Source: Breviolum minutum Mf 1.05b.01 (taxonomy: Eukaryota > Sar > Dinophyceae > Suessiales > Symbiodiniaceae). Taken from it: 64,000 bases of DNA. A model generated the notes under the pieces. That model saw only the letters and a program-made list of their open reading frames with translations. It searched no databases and had not been told where the DNA came from. This document shows, piece after piece, positions 32,753-44,556 of the stretch; position 1 is the first letter of the stretch; each line of letters opens with the position of its first letter. The DNA lies in assembly GCA_000507305.1 (NCBI GenBank), contig DF239296.1, positions 124,001 to 188,000 of the forward strand, written 5' to 3'. The position numbers and the translations under genes were made by a program.

Positions 32753-34257
32753 ATCACCGGGGTCATCTGGGTCATAAAATGGGAGCCACATGATTTTTGT
32801 TCGGGTCGTCTGAAAAACAATCCCGTTTTCAAGATCGAATTGTTCGTTTTTAAAGGTGTACTTTAACCTGAATGAGGGGAACAAACCTCCCCAAACCCAA
32901 GTTCCAACAAATTCGCGATTGAGTAGCATCCACAATCCGCATCCATGAACTAGTATGTCTCAAAGGTAATGAATTCCACAAATGCCCGCAAATATGTTTA
33001 ATGTTGGTAAAGAACCACTAGAAATCATAAGCCCCTTTGAGACATGTTGCATAGATCCCAACAAAAAACTATTCACATTGACATGTTGCCATGTTGTCTG
33101 GCCTGTTGAGGATTCATATCAAAGAAATGCACGACCTTTGGCTTTAGAACCAACCTGCACAGAAAAAAACATCGCTTGGTCAAAGGAAGAATGAAACATC
33201 CAACACAAAACAGGGCTGAAACAAATGATTCAAATGACTACTTCACCAGGTAGTTGAAATAATATAAACCGCTATATACACAATGATATGTGTGTACAAT
33301 AACGAGTCAACTGGTCAACATTGGCTGCTCAAATGACTCTGTTGTCAAACTCGAGTGGAAGTTCTACTGTTCAGAGATTTCATAGCGTTACCTGTAAACA
33401 AACTCCCAACCTGAAATTCAAAAATCACCAACTTTATTTGTTGGAAAAAAACAGCTCAAGCAGAAGTCAAACAAATAGGTTTTAGACAAGTATCCAAACG
33501 ATTCAGTAAAGTGAGTGATGATTTAATTCCGCACCTGAAACTTTGCGCAATACTTAGTTGACTAGAAATTGACGTTCGTGATTCTGGCTCTCATCATAGT
33601 TTTTCCCGCCCTTCGAATCAGGCTCACTTTTTTTTCATCAGCTCCTTTGGCATGAACTTCCGTTTTTTGGGGTGTGAATTTGATCAGATTTCCATCACGT
33701 TTCAACCTGTCCAAAAGTGAGGGCAACCGTTGCCTTTGGGATCTGGGATCTTCGACCAAAACAAAGGATGAATTATAACCCAAACACCAAACTGGAAACT
33801 GGTGACACTTCGACCATCAAAAATGCGATGAGGAACAAGAACTGCAGAGCCATAAAGGAACCTACCACACTTACAAAGCGATCCTCAGATCGGGGGGAAG
33901 GTGGCGAAACACCCCCGCCTGGTGAAGGTAAATTCCCTGTACAAAAACAGGGTGGGAAACTGGTAAAGATGTTTTTTTTTTTGGGATCATCAAATGAGCT
34001 TTGAGGGTTTTGGATATTTTTTTTTGTTGGATTTTGGGATGTTTTTGGTTTGGAAGTGATCCAAAGGTTCTCGATTATGTTGTTTTGGCACTTATATGCT
34101 GTCTGTGCATGAAGGGTTTTTGGGGCTCAAAATGATAGAACATCAACAATCGAAATCTTTCAAACATGTGTTTTTGAGGGGTGAAGTGTTGCATCGAAAC
34201 TATCACACTATTAGGATATCCTAATTTTGGTGGTTGCCGTAATAACATGCTTTTCAG

Positions 34258-34920
34258 TTGGAAATTCAGGAAAACATCCTGATTGACAACTCAATGAGAC
34301 TAGGAGTACTCTGCTCTAAACAAATAGCTCCACTAATATCCACTAACCACATCTCCATCCTCAATTCCGTTCATCTCCCTTTTTTCCCATTGTGTTCTAA
34401 CACAAAATCAACAAGAAATCACAAGGATCCAACGGTAACAGCATCATCCCCTCCCGTCCAAAAAAAAAAGTGTCTTCTTGCTCCCAAGGTGCGATGTTGA
34501 GATACTTGCCACGGACCAAACTCAACAAACTGTGTAAAGTCTCACCGTACGGATCATTTGAACCTCCCAACAACATGCAAAAACCAGACACCGGACTGGC
34601 AGAGTACTGGAAGACCTTGCTAAGGTTGCAACAAAAGAGTTAGTCCAAGTTTTTTGTGGTGGAAAGAAAGCCTTCCGGATTTTTTTGGAGGTTTGATTTT
34701 TTGGTTGTCGGGCTTGTGAAGAATGATACATGATCTGAATCACATGTAAAAGATAACATTCGCCGTCCAATTCCAAAATCTGTACAGCTAGAGTTTCCGA
34801 GATTTTCCAATTTAGCCTCTGTTCCAAACCTTCTCCTAAAAACACTTGGTTTCGCCAGATCGAAATCCGGGTTAAATTCATGGATTCGCAACCTTTTTGT
34901 CGCTCCTCAGGGATCATCAT
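34258..34920. CDS. Cluster of coding-like frames, strand unresolved
   Basis: Plus: LEIQENILIDNSMRLGVLCS after a good acceptor (catgcttttcag), VLEDLAKVATKELVQVFCGG after GACTGGCAG, and LEFPRFSNLASVPNLLLKTL after TCTGTACAG. Minus: VFQYSASPVSGFCMLLGGSN and a long continuation. One gene is probably present; splice sites slightly favour plus. Confidence 0.4.
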
Positions 34921-34977
34921 ATGACCAAGCCAAAAAATGCACCACAAAGGGGAAATCCCTCCAAATAACCATACGTT

Positions 34978-35070
34978 ACTCTTCAGGGAACTAACATACT
35001 AACACAACCCCCGCTTGAAAAAACGAACATCATGTTCAACACTGCCTTGGGAAGGGATATGTTAGCTTAG
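34978..35070. mobile_element. Family K element (K3)
   Basis: CAGGGAACTAACATACTAAC; right end weak. Confidence 0.55.
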
Positions 35071-35345
35071 CCCCCCCCAAACTGGGTCTGGCGCCTAGGT
35101 AACAATTGGACCATCCAGCAAAGGTGGTTGACTCCTTCTTGCCATTGCCATGCCTCACCGGGGAAGGGATGCCATCTTTGTTGTTATCATCTGGGTGCTA
35201 AACACAAAACATGTGCCAAAATTTTGGGATAAGAATCATACCACTCAAAAAAATGGCCAGGGTTCTTTTTTCCGTTTTTTTGTAAGCCAAAACAACCTTT
35301 TGGTCGCTGGGTTGCGCGTTGTGTCCGTCTCAAATCTCATTCTTT

Positions 35346-35660
35346 TCAATGGCACGGCAAATTCATAGGTGCTTCGTCCGCTGTAAACCAGGGTTTCGTG
35401 CTTGTTTCCTGCCGCCCCAAAACGGCCCCTCCTAAACCTACAAAGTGGACCAACAAGAAAAGCAACGGGACCCCGCTTTTCAAAGTTTTTTCCATGGCTC
35501 TCTGAAAAAATGACTTCCCAAAAGATTTTTGGATGTACGACTTGAGATGGTGGTGAACAAACCCACCCACGAAACCCACCAATTCACCTAGCTCTGAACG
35601 GATGTCAGTGCACCCCAGGGTTCGAAAGGGTCGGCTTGCGGCGCGCTTTACAGGTCGCAA
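35346..35660 (-). CDS. Exon candidate(s)
   Basis: A minus frame is open for about 100 codons and contains SELGELVGFVGGFVHHHLKS and, after a strong acceptor (cattttttcag), RAMEKTLKSGVPLLFLLVHF followed by GTAGGT. Probably two exons or one long one. No family was recognised. Confidence 0.4.
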   Translation of the reverse strand: MRPVKRAASRPFRTLGCTDIRSELGELVGFVGGFVHHHLKSYIQKSFGKSFFQRAMEKTLKSGVPLLFLLVHFVGLGGAVLGRQETSTKPWFTADEAPMNLPCH

Positions 35661-36688
35661 ATCTGCAGGTTGAAAGAGTCCTTGACGGCTGAAAACGAGA
35701 ACACGAGGCGCAACGCCATCTTGTTACACTTCAAAAATACAGGGGTCTTTATATTAACCAACCCAAACAATGCAGTATTATGGGCAAATCACTCAACATG
35801 ACCATGTATATACTTGATTGCCCCCAAGAGATGGTATCCAGTCACATTTAATGATCCCTGTTCTTAGGGTGACAAATTTCCTCTTCTCTGCCAGAAATCA
35901 GCAGGTTTTCCTTGGATCAAATCTATCCCACCCCTCCATGGATCAGGTCCATCTTCAAAAAACCCACCCAAAAAAACGCTGTTTTTTGAATCTGACGACT
36001 TCATCCCGGCCCTATCAACCTGAGTTTTAAACATCCACGCTTTTTGCAGTCTCTCTATAAAATTTTGTTAGTTAAAAGCAAAACATCAACAAATAAAACT
36101 GCTGGAAAGTTCTCAATTTAGTAGCACACAACCCATTTCCTTAAAAAAAAAAGGTGTTATTGAAACTCAATGGATTTGAAGAACCTCCCCAAGTTTCATC
36201 AATGTACCCAGTACCACCAATGTAAGGGTCACTATAGGGTCAACCTTTTTCGGGTTTCAATCCATACAAAAAAACCACACATGGTGCATCAAGTTTGATT
36301 CCCATCCCTGTCAATTTACCACCCTTAGATCAACTTCACCAAACACCGATCTTTTTCCGCAAATGCTCCGCAACGTGGTTTTGGCTGCTTCTTTGGCAGC
36401 CAAAGGATCCACCTTTTTTTTTGACCCAAGAGATCCAAGAATTCCTACAGCGAAACGGAAGGTGGATACGAATCACCTTGATATTTGAGAAAATAACAAT
36501 ATGCCTTCGTGAAATGGCAAGTCTTGGTATCCAAATCAAACTTCTACAGTACTTTTTCACAGCAAATATCATATTCCTTCGCAGTAAATCCATATCTTCA
36601 CATATTGATATTAATCAAATTTTGGTATGCAATCATTTGATCATCAATCCATATTTTCCAACGCAAAATGGTGATGATTTGAACTCAC

Positions 36689-36783
36689 GTCTCGAACTCG
36701 TTGCCTTCATTCAGTCGATTCTTCGCTGTCAGGGTTTGAGACGCAAGGTGATAGCAACCACCAGAAAACCCATCAAATTGCTC
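36689..36783 (-). CDS. Exon with consensus splice sites
   Basis: Acceptor TGATCTCAG|GAG and donor GAGAC|GTGAGT on the minus strand enclose EQFDGFSGGCYHLASQTLTA and KNRLNEGNEFE, 31 codons plus two bases. A 185-codon plus-strand ORF covering the region has poor composition and no matching splice sites and is taken as a shadow. Product unknown. Confidence 0.75.
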
Positions 36784-37312
36784 CTGAGATCATACAGATA
36801 TCACGGCTTCAGTGGTCGGTTGATGACTTTTTTTTTCAACTTAGCGATTTGAAAGAAAAGTGTGAGCAAATGGGACATCCAATTTCTTGAAGAGAAAACG
36901 GTTTTTTGAACCTCACAGAAGATGTTTATCTGGAAAGGAAAATTGGTTTCTAGCACAACATTTTTCAGAAGCCTTTGGGCGAAAATTCTTTCACGGTTTC
37001 AATTGATCTGCTATCCCGGGTGCAAGAGAATGTAGCAAGCAGCAGTGCCATACAACCCTTTCCTCAGCGCCGACTCCAATACGAGTAACCAGCCAAAGAT
37101 CTATTGGCAAACGCACCATTTCGTCGTGATTGGAAACATGAATTTGTGATTTGGTAGCACCAGTTCCGGAATTTGGTTTATATCACAAAATCCTCAATGT
37201 GCAAAAGATGTTCCCAAATTCCCCCAAGAGGCTTGTCATGGCCGAACTTTGTCAAACAAAACATTAGTGGAATTTTCCCCGTGGAAGGACTCCATCCACT
37301 CACAAAAACAAA

Positions 37313-37421
37313 TACCCTCCCTGAAACTAACAGTTCACCCCTGAAAATGGATGGTTGGAAGACTACTTTCCTTTTGGGAAGGCCTATTTTCAGGTACAAA
37401 CTGTTAGTTTCAGGGAGGATC
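37313..37421. mobile_element. Family B element (B2)
   Basis: CCCTCCCTGAAACTAACAG to CTGTTAGTTTCAGGGAGG, with a second inner inverted repeat (CCTGAAAAT/ATTTTCAGG). Confidence 0.95.
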
Positions 37422-37654
37422 AATGACAGGGCCCATTGGCGCATATGTGTGTATCTTGTGGAAGTTGCCTGAGCCGGAAATCTAACAGAAATACGACCCT
37501 TTCAGATAATTATTGCACGTGGATTTCATACCATTCCCTTCTGTACATGGGAAATGGTTGGAAATCACCAAACATCCAACTCAAAACCATGGTTGTTTGG
37601 GGTTCCAGGAATACATACATATGTACATATATATAATATACATATACATTAAAT

Positions 37655-38513
37655 ATAATATATATATATATATATATATGGGCGCCGCGCGTTTTCCGGG
37701 CCCCCGAAATTTGCATGATTTGCAAAATTGGTTTAAGCAGTTGATATTGCAACTGCCAATTTGCATTTGTATANNNNNNNNNNNNNNNNNNNNNNNNNNN
37801 NNNNNNNNNNNNNNNNNNNNNNNNNNNNNNNNNNNNNNNNNNNNNNNNNNNNNNNNNNNNNNNNNNNNNNNNNNNNNNNNNNNNNNNNNNNNNNNNNNNN
37901 NNNNNNNNNNNNNNNNNNNNNNNNNNNNNNNNNNNNNNNNNNNNNNNNNNNNNNNNNNNNNNNNNNNNNNNNNNNNNNNNNNNNNNNNNNNNNNNNNNNN
38001 NNNNNNNNNNNNNNNNNNNNNNNNNNNNNNNNNNNNNNNNNNNNNNNNNNNNNNNNNNNNNNNNNNNNNNNNNNNNNNNNNNNNNNNNNNNNNNNNNNNN
38101 NNNNNNNNNNNNNNNNNNNNNNNNNNNNNNNNNNNNNNNNNNNNNNNNNNNATAATTTCCAGACTAGTTTGGAAAACATTGGTTTTTTTGGTTTGTTTGG
38201 TTTTTTTGGTTTTTTTGGTTTGTTTGGTTTGTTTGGTATTTTTGGTTTTTAATGTGTATATATATATATAATGTTTATAAACATCAGTGGTGTTTATAAA
38301 CACAGTAGATTTGAATTCACTGCAGCTGTTTAGATGAAAAAATCCCAGTATATTACACGTGTTTTTATCAATTAGATTTACAGTATGAAAAAGCAAATGG
38401 GTGGTATTGAACTTGTTGATCATTAAGAGAAACTATAACTCAGTAACATTTTACCAGACTCCCAAATCTGGGGGGCCCGGAAAACGCACCGAACCCATAT
38501 ATATATATATAGT
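37655..38513. repeat. Inverted repeat enclosing the assembly gap
   Basis: Left arm (37655-37715): an AT run, then GGGCGCCGCGCGTTTTCCGG and CCCCC. Right arm (38462-38513) is its near-complement, CCGGAAAACGCACCG then an AT run. The arms are about 45 bp and 750 bp apart. Confidence 0.7.
37774..38151. other. Assembly gap (378 N)
   Basis: Unsequenced run. Open frames spanning it have no meaning. Confidence 1.
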
Positions 38514-38709
38514 GACCATCTGCACAAAATACTGGTAATTCCCATAATAAAAAATGCTTCGTTCGGTAGATCATGGGGGGTGACCATATACTTCCACCGC
38601 GGCTCCGGATGAGCTGGATGGCTTCCACCGCGAAGGTGGAGAATGTAGTGAAGCCTGCGGCAAGCCAACCAAGAAACATCCACGAATCTATCATTACTTC
38701 CTGTTCCTG

Positions 38710-38842
<133 letters not shown>

Positions 38843-38861
38843 TCAGAAATACTGAATGTTG

Positions 38862-38947
38862 AACGGATAAACACCCTTTGAAAACTGGGATATATTCCGG
38901 CTATCAACTGATGCAAATTGCAAGATTTCTGAACCATCAAGAGTAGT
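38862..38947 (+). mobile_element. Family F element, degenerate (F4)
   Basis: Right end TTTCTGAACCATCAAGAGTA. Confidence 0.6.
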
Positions 38948-38959
38948 TTACCTTCCAAC

Positions 38960-39064
38960 TACACCCCCGAAGTTTACCATATATAGCATCTGAGGATGGT
39001 TGGAAGACTACTTTCCTTTTCGGAAGTTCGCTCCTGGGGGGGCTATGTTAAACTTCGGGGGTGT
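38960..39064. mobile_element. Family C element (C5)
   Basis: ACACCCCCGAAGTTTACCAT to ATGTTAAACTTCGGGGGTGT. Confidence 0.9.
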
Positions 39065-39360
39065 CATTGTCGGTTTGGTCATTTTTGAAGCAGGATTCAT
39101 CAATCAATATCAATCACTATCTCCTTCTCTTATCTCCTTCTCTCTTGGCCGTGCAAGGATCGTGGTCGAATGCCACGAAAGACACAAGAAAAGATTCAAA
39201 CTTGGAACCCCCTATCAATCAATAAGGGTTTTAGGAGGTCTTCTTAAGGGAAACCAACAAATATGTCTACCTTCCTTCAGTGAAACGTTGAACCGGTTAT
39301 TGTCTGTATTGAAAACTCCACACACACAACATCTTGCTACTCATTCTGGAAACCTCCACA

Positions 39361-39495
39361 AAAGCCAGTGCCCAAAAGAATGCGTCGCTGTGTGTTGCTG
39401 GTGAAGCTAGTAACAAGGGCCAAAAGCAAACAGCCCAAAACGTTGGTGGCCAAAGTGCTCCAAACCTCAATCTCAACGTTGACGAAATCTCAAGG
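39361..39495 (+). CDS. Asn/Gln/Ala-rich exon
   Basis: The plus frame reads ASAQKNASLCVAGEASNKGQ and continues with Gln, Asn and Gly before VDEIS, ending TCAAG|GTTGCA. The low-complexity hydrophilic composition fits a linker. It joins in phase to the exon beginning at 39611 (two bases plus one). Confidence 0.55.
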
Positions 39496-39610
39496 TTGCA
39501 CCGGTTGATATGGAGCATATTCTCGTTTTTTTGCACAAAGGTTTCATATATGTATAATGGAATAGTATATATATACATATCTATATAGGTATATTCATAT
39601 ATGTACAGGG

Positions 39611-39909
39611 GGCTGCAAAACTTCTTCCAACAATTTCAATGTGCTACAATTTACAACCACAAACTATGTGAAAAAACCCCAAAGAAAACGCTGCAATACC
39701 AAGATGCGTTTGACACTTCGAATCAAACCTTCAAGTCAAGTAACCGACCATCCTCTTGCTGCACCAAATTTGGAAATTCCAAACCTATGAGGGTAGTGGA
39801 ATTGGGGGATTTTGTGTCAAGATATCGCAAAGGGATGATGGTCAAGCGGCGTGCAAAAAAGGCATACAAAAAATGGAAGGGGAAAAGAGTTGGTTATGAA
39901 ACTGCATGA
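39611..39909 (+). CDS. Basic exon candidate
   Basis: After tatatgtacag|G the plus frame is open for about 100 codons to TGA (39907). The last part, ELGDFVSRYRKGMMVKRRAK and KAYKKWKGKR, is strongly basic. Either a terminal exon or one with a donor near AGA|GTTGGT. Phase fits the preceding exon. Confidence 0.5.
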
Positions 39910-40107
39910 GATTGCTTCAATCTTTCCGGAAAAAATGAGAATCGATGAAGTTCACCCCCTAATTGACTCATGGAAATGCATCCCCCTAATATCAAATCAC
40001 CTTTTGTGAGGGATGGTCTTTCATCCCAAACACATTTATCCCATCCTCCCCAAAAAAATCATCCCCCCAAAAAAAGTTCACCACCACCACCACCATTTGC
40101 CCCGCAG

Positions 40108-40290
40108 AAAAACGGATGTCCCACCTGCATGTGGCCCCAACCCCTCCGCCGAGGCATGCCAACAGCGCCTCCGGCACCGCACGTCGGATGCTCGCCCTTC
40201 GCGACCGATGGCGCCAGGCCCCGGTTCCAGCAAGCACCAGAGCGCAGGAAGTGGTTGCAGAATTTAGACCTGAAAATGTTGCGTGGATGG
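40108..40290 (+). CDS. Exon with GTAAGA donor
   Basis: Acceptor ccatttgccccgcag, donor GGATGG|GTAAGA. The coding frame reads KRMSHLHVAPTPPPRHANSA, SGTARRMLALRDRWRQAPVP and ends EFRPENVAWM, 60 codons. The island is GC-rich and all three plus frames are open, but only this one is consistent with both splice sites and has balanced composition. Product unknown. Confidence 0.7.
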
Positions 40291-40787
40291 GTAAGAATGG
40301 GCCAAAAACTCCCTCAAAATAGATCAGGTCTCATAGCATATGGTTCCATTAGTCTGACGTGTCTCGAGTTTGGGTGTTTTTAGGCACCACATCCTACTGT
40401 TGGAAGACATTTCGCCGAAACACTTCATAGGTACTTCAACCATTTATCCTAACATATCCCACTCCCTTGTGCGGTCCACATCCGGGAACTCTTTCAAAAT
40501 GAAGGCCTTGACCCGTAGCTCGTCGTGGTGCTTCGATACAACCCACCGTCACCAAGCTGGAAACGCTGTGAACCCGTGGGAGCACCGGGCATAGCATGGC
40601 GGAATCCACGCGTCGTTGGAGTTCACATGTGTTGGCCACTTTTTTTCGGCACAAAACAACCTATAAATCTAGGTAAACTACAAGAAAATGATAGCAACGA
40701 GGATCATAATGATTGTCGAATAACATTCTGAATATTCATGTTAAATGATAAGGTAAACAAGATATATAGCTTAGATTCAATAGATAT

Positions 40788-40894
40788 GGGTGTTTCCGAA
40801 AATAGGGGTTTCCCCCCAAATCATCCATTTAATAAGGTTTCCAATATAAACCATCCATTTTGGGGTTTTTTCCCCTAAATTTTGGAAACACCCA
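40788..40894. mobile_element. Family H element (H1)
   Basis: GGGTGTTTCCGAAAATAGGG to TTTTGGAAACACCC, opposite orientation to H2. Confidence 0.85.
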
Positions 40895-42008
40895 GATATA
40901 AAAAACCATTTGCAACAAATCATGGCAAACTTCAAAGATTTCACCAACCTCAAGACTCATGACGCCCAACACCTGAAAGGCTTGAACCCACCACGGCGGT
41001 CGAGATGAAGGTTGTGCCCCAAGGCACCAACAAAAAGTCATCGAATCGAACTTCCACTATTAAATGCCATATATTTTGGTAGTATGTATTTATACATATA
41101 TATATGTATATTTATGTACATATTTACATTTATGTACATATTTATATATACACACTCATATCTATATATCGAGAGATGGAGACTTAAATAACAAACTAGG
41201 CTAAACTGGTTGCTGTTTTAAATTCAGAAGTTTCATTCCAACAGCCCATCGAACCGAATCGAGTCAAATCTTAAAAAAAACATCAATCTCCATGAATTCC
41301 AACCGGGGATTTCTTTGCGGAACAGAAACGGTTGGAAAAAGTGTCCTTTCAGATCATTTCTTTGGGTCTTTTCCTTGGGTTCAGTTGAACATGTCAACCA
41401 CCACACCACAAAACACGCAATTCAACTTTTTGACCAGTTCAAACGTTTCCAATGATTGGGAGTTCAGCACAAGTATTTCCCGCCAAACCTAAGAGCTCGT
41501 ACCTCAAAAAATGAACATAGACCCTTGAAACTATATAGATACCTAAATAATTCGTTATGTAGAATATGTATATATATATATGTACATATTATCAATACAT
41601 TTGGAAACTTATATCTATATACAGAGACATGGAAAAATACTTTCCTTCTTGAAATCGTCCCCGATATTCAGGCTCGAAATTCGTGAATTTTTCATCCAAG
41701 TTGCCAGGGAAACGTGCCGTGACCCATGGGATGGGTGCTTGCAGCCATGGTGCCATGGTGTTGCCAGAGGGAGGTTTCGAGGTTGGAAAAGGTGTTTCCA
41801 TGTCTCAATGGATGAATTTCTGGGTGTGGTTAATTAGGGGGGAGCCGTAGGGATGAGATATAACCCTCTAGAATTGCAATATATACCTGGTATATAAACG
41901 TTTTTTTTACTGACAATGGGGTGATTATATACTACCTACCACCCTTTGCAAGAACCTGAAACATCTGTTGAATGTCTGGGCTGCATGGGACAAGTGTTTT
42001 TTTTTCAG

Positions 42009-42069
42009 ACTTGGAGTATCTGGAGGCGGACCATTAAACTGCAGGATGGCAAGATTGATGTCAATGAAG
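42009..42069 (+). CDS. Exon with textbook acceptor, EF-hand-like end
   Basis: Acceptor aagtgtttttttttcag, donor AATGAAG|GTGTGC. It reads TWSIWRRTIKLQDGKIDVNE. The end, DGKIDVNE, resembles the second half of an EF-hand loop, but the first ligands of the loop are not Asp, so calcium binding is doubtful. Confidence 0.6.
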
Positions 42070-42385
42070 GTGTGCTGCACAAACTACTGCACATGAGAGA
42101 TGCTTAGGCTTCAAAGTGCATGTTTGTTTGCAAAGAGCAAGCACGGCTGTGCATAAATATCCTTCAATGTCAAATTCCAAAAAGGATGTCCAACATGATT
42201 TCCTTTTTGATGCTGTCCATCTCAACACATCAACTTTTTCGTTTTGAATACCACGAAGACCATTCACTACCTATCGAAGTCCGACGCAATCGACCTGCAC
42301 ATGTTGCATCCAATTGTAGAACCGCAGAGAATCCACTCGATCACCGGACCCAGCTCCTCAAAGAGCTGCAGGAAACCCGGTTGGA

Positions 42386-42691
42386 ATGATGGATTTATTC
42401 CAAATCCGAATTGGTGAAGAAATCGCGGAGATACTGGAGATAGAACTCATCAACTGGACATTTTCTTCAACTAAGGAGCATCCCAGTAAAGAAAGGCTTA
42501 AGAATGACAGTTCTTCTCAAGTCCAATCCAAAATAAACAGCAAATCTTTTACCCCCCACACGCTTGCAGTATATCGAACAAATCAAGAAAACGGACCACG
42601 AGCTCTGTGTGTCTTTTTCCAAGAAAACATCAAGATCTGTATATCTTGGGTGTGGCCCCCTCCCATAATACCAGCGACCATCAGGATGTAA
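42386..42691 (+). CDS. Open frame, probable exon
   Basis: A 101-codon plus frame starts MMDLFQIRIGEEIAEILEIE and continues with Lys/Ser-rich sequence. An overlapping plus frame immediately left ends DHRTQLLKELQETRLE and TGA, so one of the two is joined by an intron. No reverse ORF. Product unknown. Confidence 0.45.
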   Translation: MMDLFQIRIGEEIAEILEIELINWTFSSTKEHPSKERLKNDSSSQVQSKINSKSFTPHTLAVYRTNQENGPRALCVFFQENIKICISWVWPPPIIPATIRM

Positions 42692-42794
42692 TTTTTAGTA
42701 AATCCTAACCTTCACTTTCCACGATTGCATCCTCAGAGGCAAAACTACCACACCCAATGTATAGCCGGCCTGAAAAAAGGGCAATGTCTCTTAT

Positions 42795-42901
42795 CACCCC
42801 TGAAAACTAAACATGGAACCCAAAATATTGGTGGTTTGTAAATGTTTCTCCTGTTCCAAGCGGGTATTTTCAGATTCCAACCGTTAGTTTTTGGGGGTGT
42901 C
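42795..42901. mobile_element. Family J element (J2)
   Basis: CACCCCTGAAAACTAAACAT to GTTAGTTTTTGGGGGTG; interior inverted relative to J1. Confidence 0.85.
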
Positions 42902-43007
42902 ATATCTAGCTAGTCAAACATTTTATACATGACACTTAATCTTAATCCAAGATGAATTGCCAACCGGCCCTTAAATACTCTTGAATTTGATGGATCCCAT
43001 TGCTATC

Positions 43008-43128
43008 AATACACCCCAGAAGTTGAACACTTCGCCCCTGAAAAACAAATGCTTCGACGATGATCCTTTCCTCTTTGGGGCAAAAAAGGCCTATTTTCAG
43101 GGGGCAAAAAATATGTTAGTTTTTAGGG
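43008..43128. mobile_element. Family C-like element (C6)
   Basis: ACACCCCAGAAGTTGAACAC with inner CGCCCCTGAAAAA. Confidence 0.65.
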
Positions 43129-43491
43129 ACTGTATCGATCACAAGCTATTTTTTAAAAGGATTCCTATTACCCAACCAGGATTTCATGGATGGTTAAACT
43201 TCGGGAGGATACTCCTCTCCGTTTGTTGAACAACACCCTTGGACCGGCACGTGGTCCTTTGCAACGGGCACGTGGTCCACATTCTGCAAGATCCAAGGTC
43301 AAAGGATTCAGCAAGCGACACCTGGTGAGGTCTCTGGACACATCTCCAACAAACAAAAGCTGCAAAAAAATAGGGGGATTCCCTGAAAAATATGGGATTG
43401 TTACCCAAAACAAATCCGCAGATTAATCAAGGGAAATGCCGGACCAAAATCACCCATGACATTTGCAACAAGTTTGATCCCCCCCAAAATG

Positions 43492-43603
43492 GGTACCCTT
43501 CAGAGAACTAAGATACTAACATATCCCACCGTTCACGGGAAGTTTGGAAACTCATCAACTCAAAAGGTGCTGGGAGTAACCTATGTTAGTTCCCAGGAAG
43601 GTA
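43492..43603. mobile_element. Family K element (K4)
   Basis: TACCCTTCAGAGAACTAAGA to TATGTTAGTTCCCAGGAAGG. Confidence 0.8.
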
Positions 43604-44157
43604 TGATCTTTGTTCTAAACGTGAATTTTAAAGGTTTGTATGTGATATCAAATTCATATAGTTTGCTCACATATGTATATATATATATATATACAGTATC
43701 ATATATACACACCTCAAGTTTTTTTGGCAATTTTTCATCCCTTGGGGTCACCTCCAGGATGACATGAACGAAACATTTCGTTCTAGGCAACCGGGAATCC
43801 AGAAGTAAACCTTCATTTTGCCACGGTTGCATCCTGGGGTCCGCGGGGGTTGATAAAAGGTAACCAACCCCAAACTTCACGCACGATTTTTTTTCGGGCA
43901 AATCACTCAAGTTTGACCATACAAATTTGCATGAAAAATTTGAGCCCCCAAATGGGTCCCCCCGTTTGAAAAACCCCATGGTTCTCATCCACTTCTTTGA
44001 TTTAACCAACGAATCCATTCACCCACATGGAGATGTCACTTTTTGAGATTTAGCGGACCTCTTGAAGCCGCATAGCAGCTGCTCATACCTCACTGTGCAG
44101 CAAGCGTGTCTTTTGAAGCGTTAACAAAAGACCTCGTGGAAGGCATCTGTTTCCCCA

Positions 44158-44253
44158 CTGAAAATTAACATGTCCCCTACAAAGGACCATCAAAATAAAA
44201 ATTCATTTTCCAACCATCAATTTCAGGAGACATGTTAGTCTTCCAGGGTCATG
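44158..44253. mobile_element. Family J-like element (J4)
   Basis: CACTGAAAATTAACATGTCC to GGAGACATGTTAGTCTTCCA. Confidence 0.75.
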
Positions 44254-44342
44254 TCTAATAAACTACAACCGACCCTGAACAATCTACTGGTTCACTCTCT
44301 AAGACGACCGCCACAGTTGCTTAAACAAAACTCTGGTACACA

Positions 44343-44556
44343 ATGAGTTTTATAGCTTCTTCTTGGTTGTTCAAGAACAAGTTTGTGGCAATTTACTATC
44401 CCCCCCCGGATGTCGCACTCTTCATGAGCAGCTTGCAACTTTGGCCGCATGCGATTGTGGCTCCAAATTCCTTCTGTCCTGAAGTTGCGTGGGCAAAGGA
44501 AACTGCAGAAGTTCCGGCCTGCGGCCTGAAACGTCACCTGACTGACATGGAGCATG
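44343..44556. CDS. Coding island, strand unresolved
   Basis: Plus: VAWAKETAEVPACGLKRHLT to donor GAGCAT|GTATAT. Minus: SGDVSGRRPELLQFPLPTQL after CATGTCAG. Confidence 0.35.

Noticed and set aside
36295..36852. 185-codon plus-strand ORF
   Set aside because: Composition is not protein-like, and the minus strand inside it carries an exon with consensus acceptor and GTGAGT donor and a much better sequence.
37513..38423. Long ORFs across the N run
   Set aside because: They exist only because unknown bases were read through.
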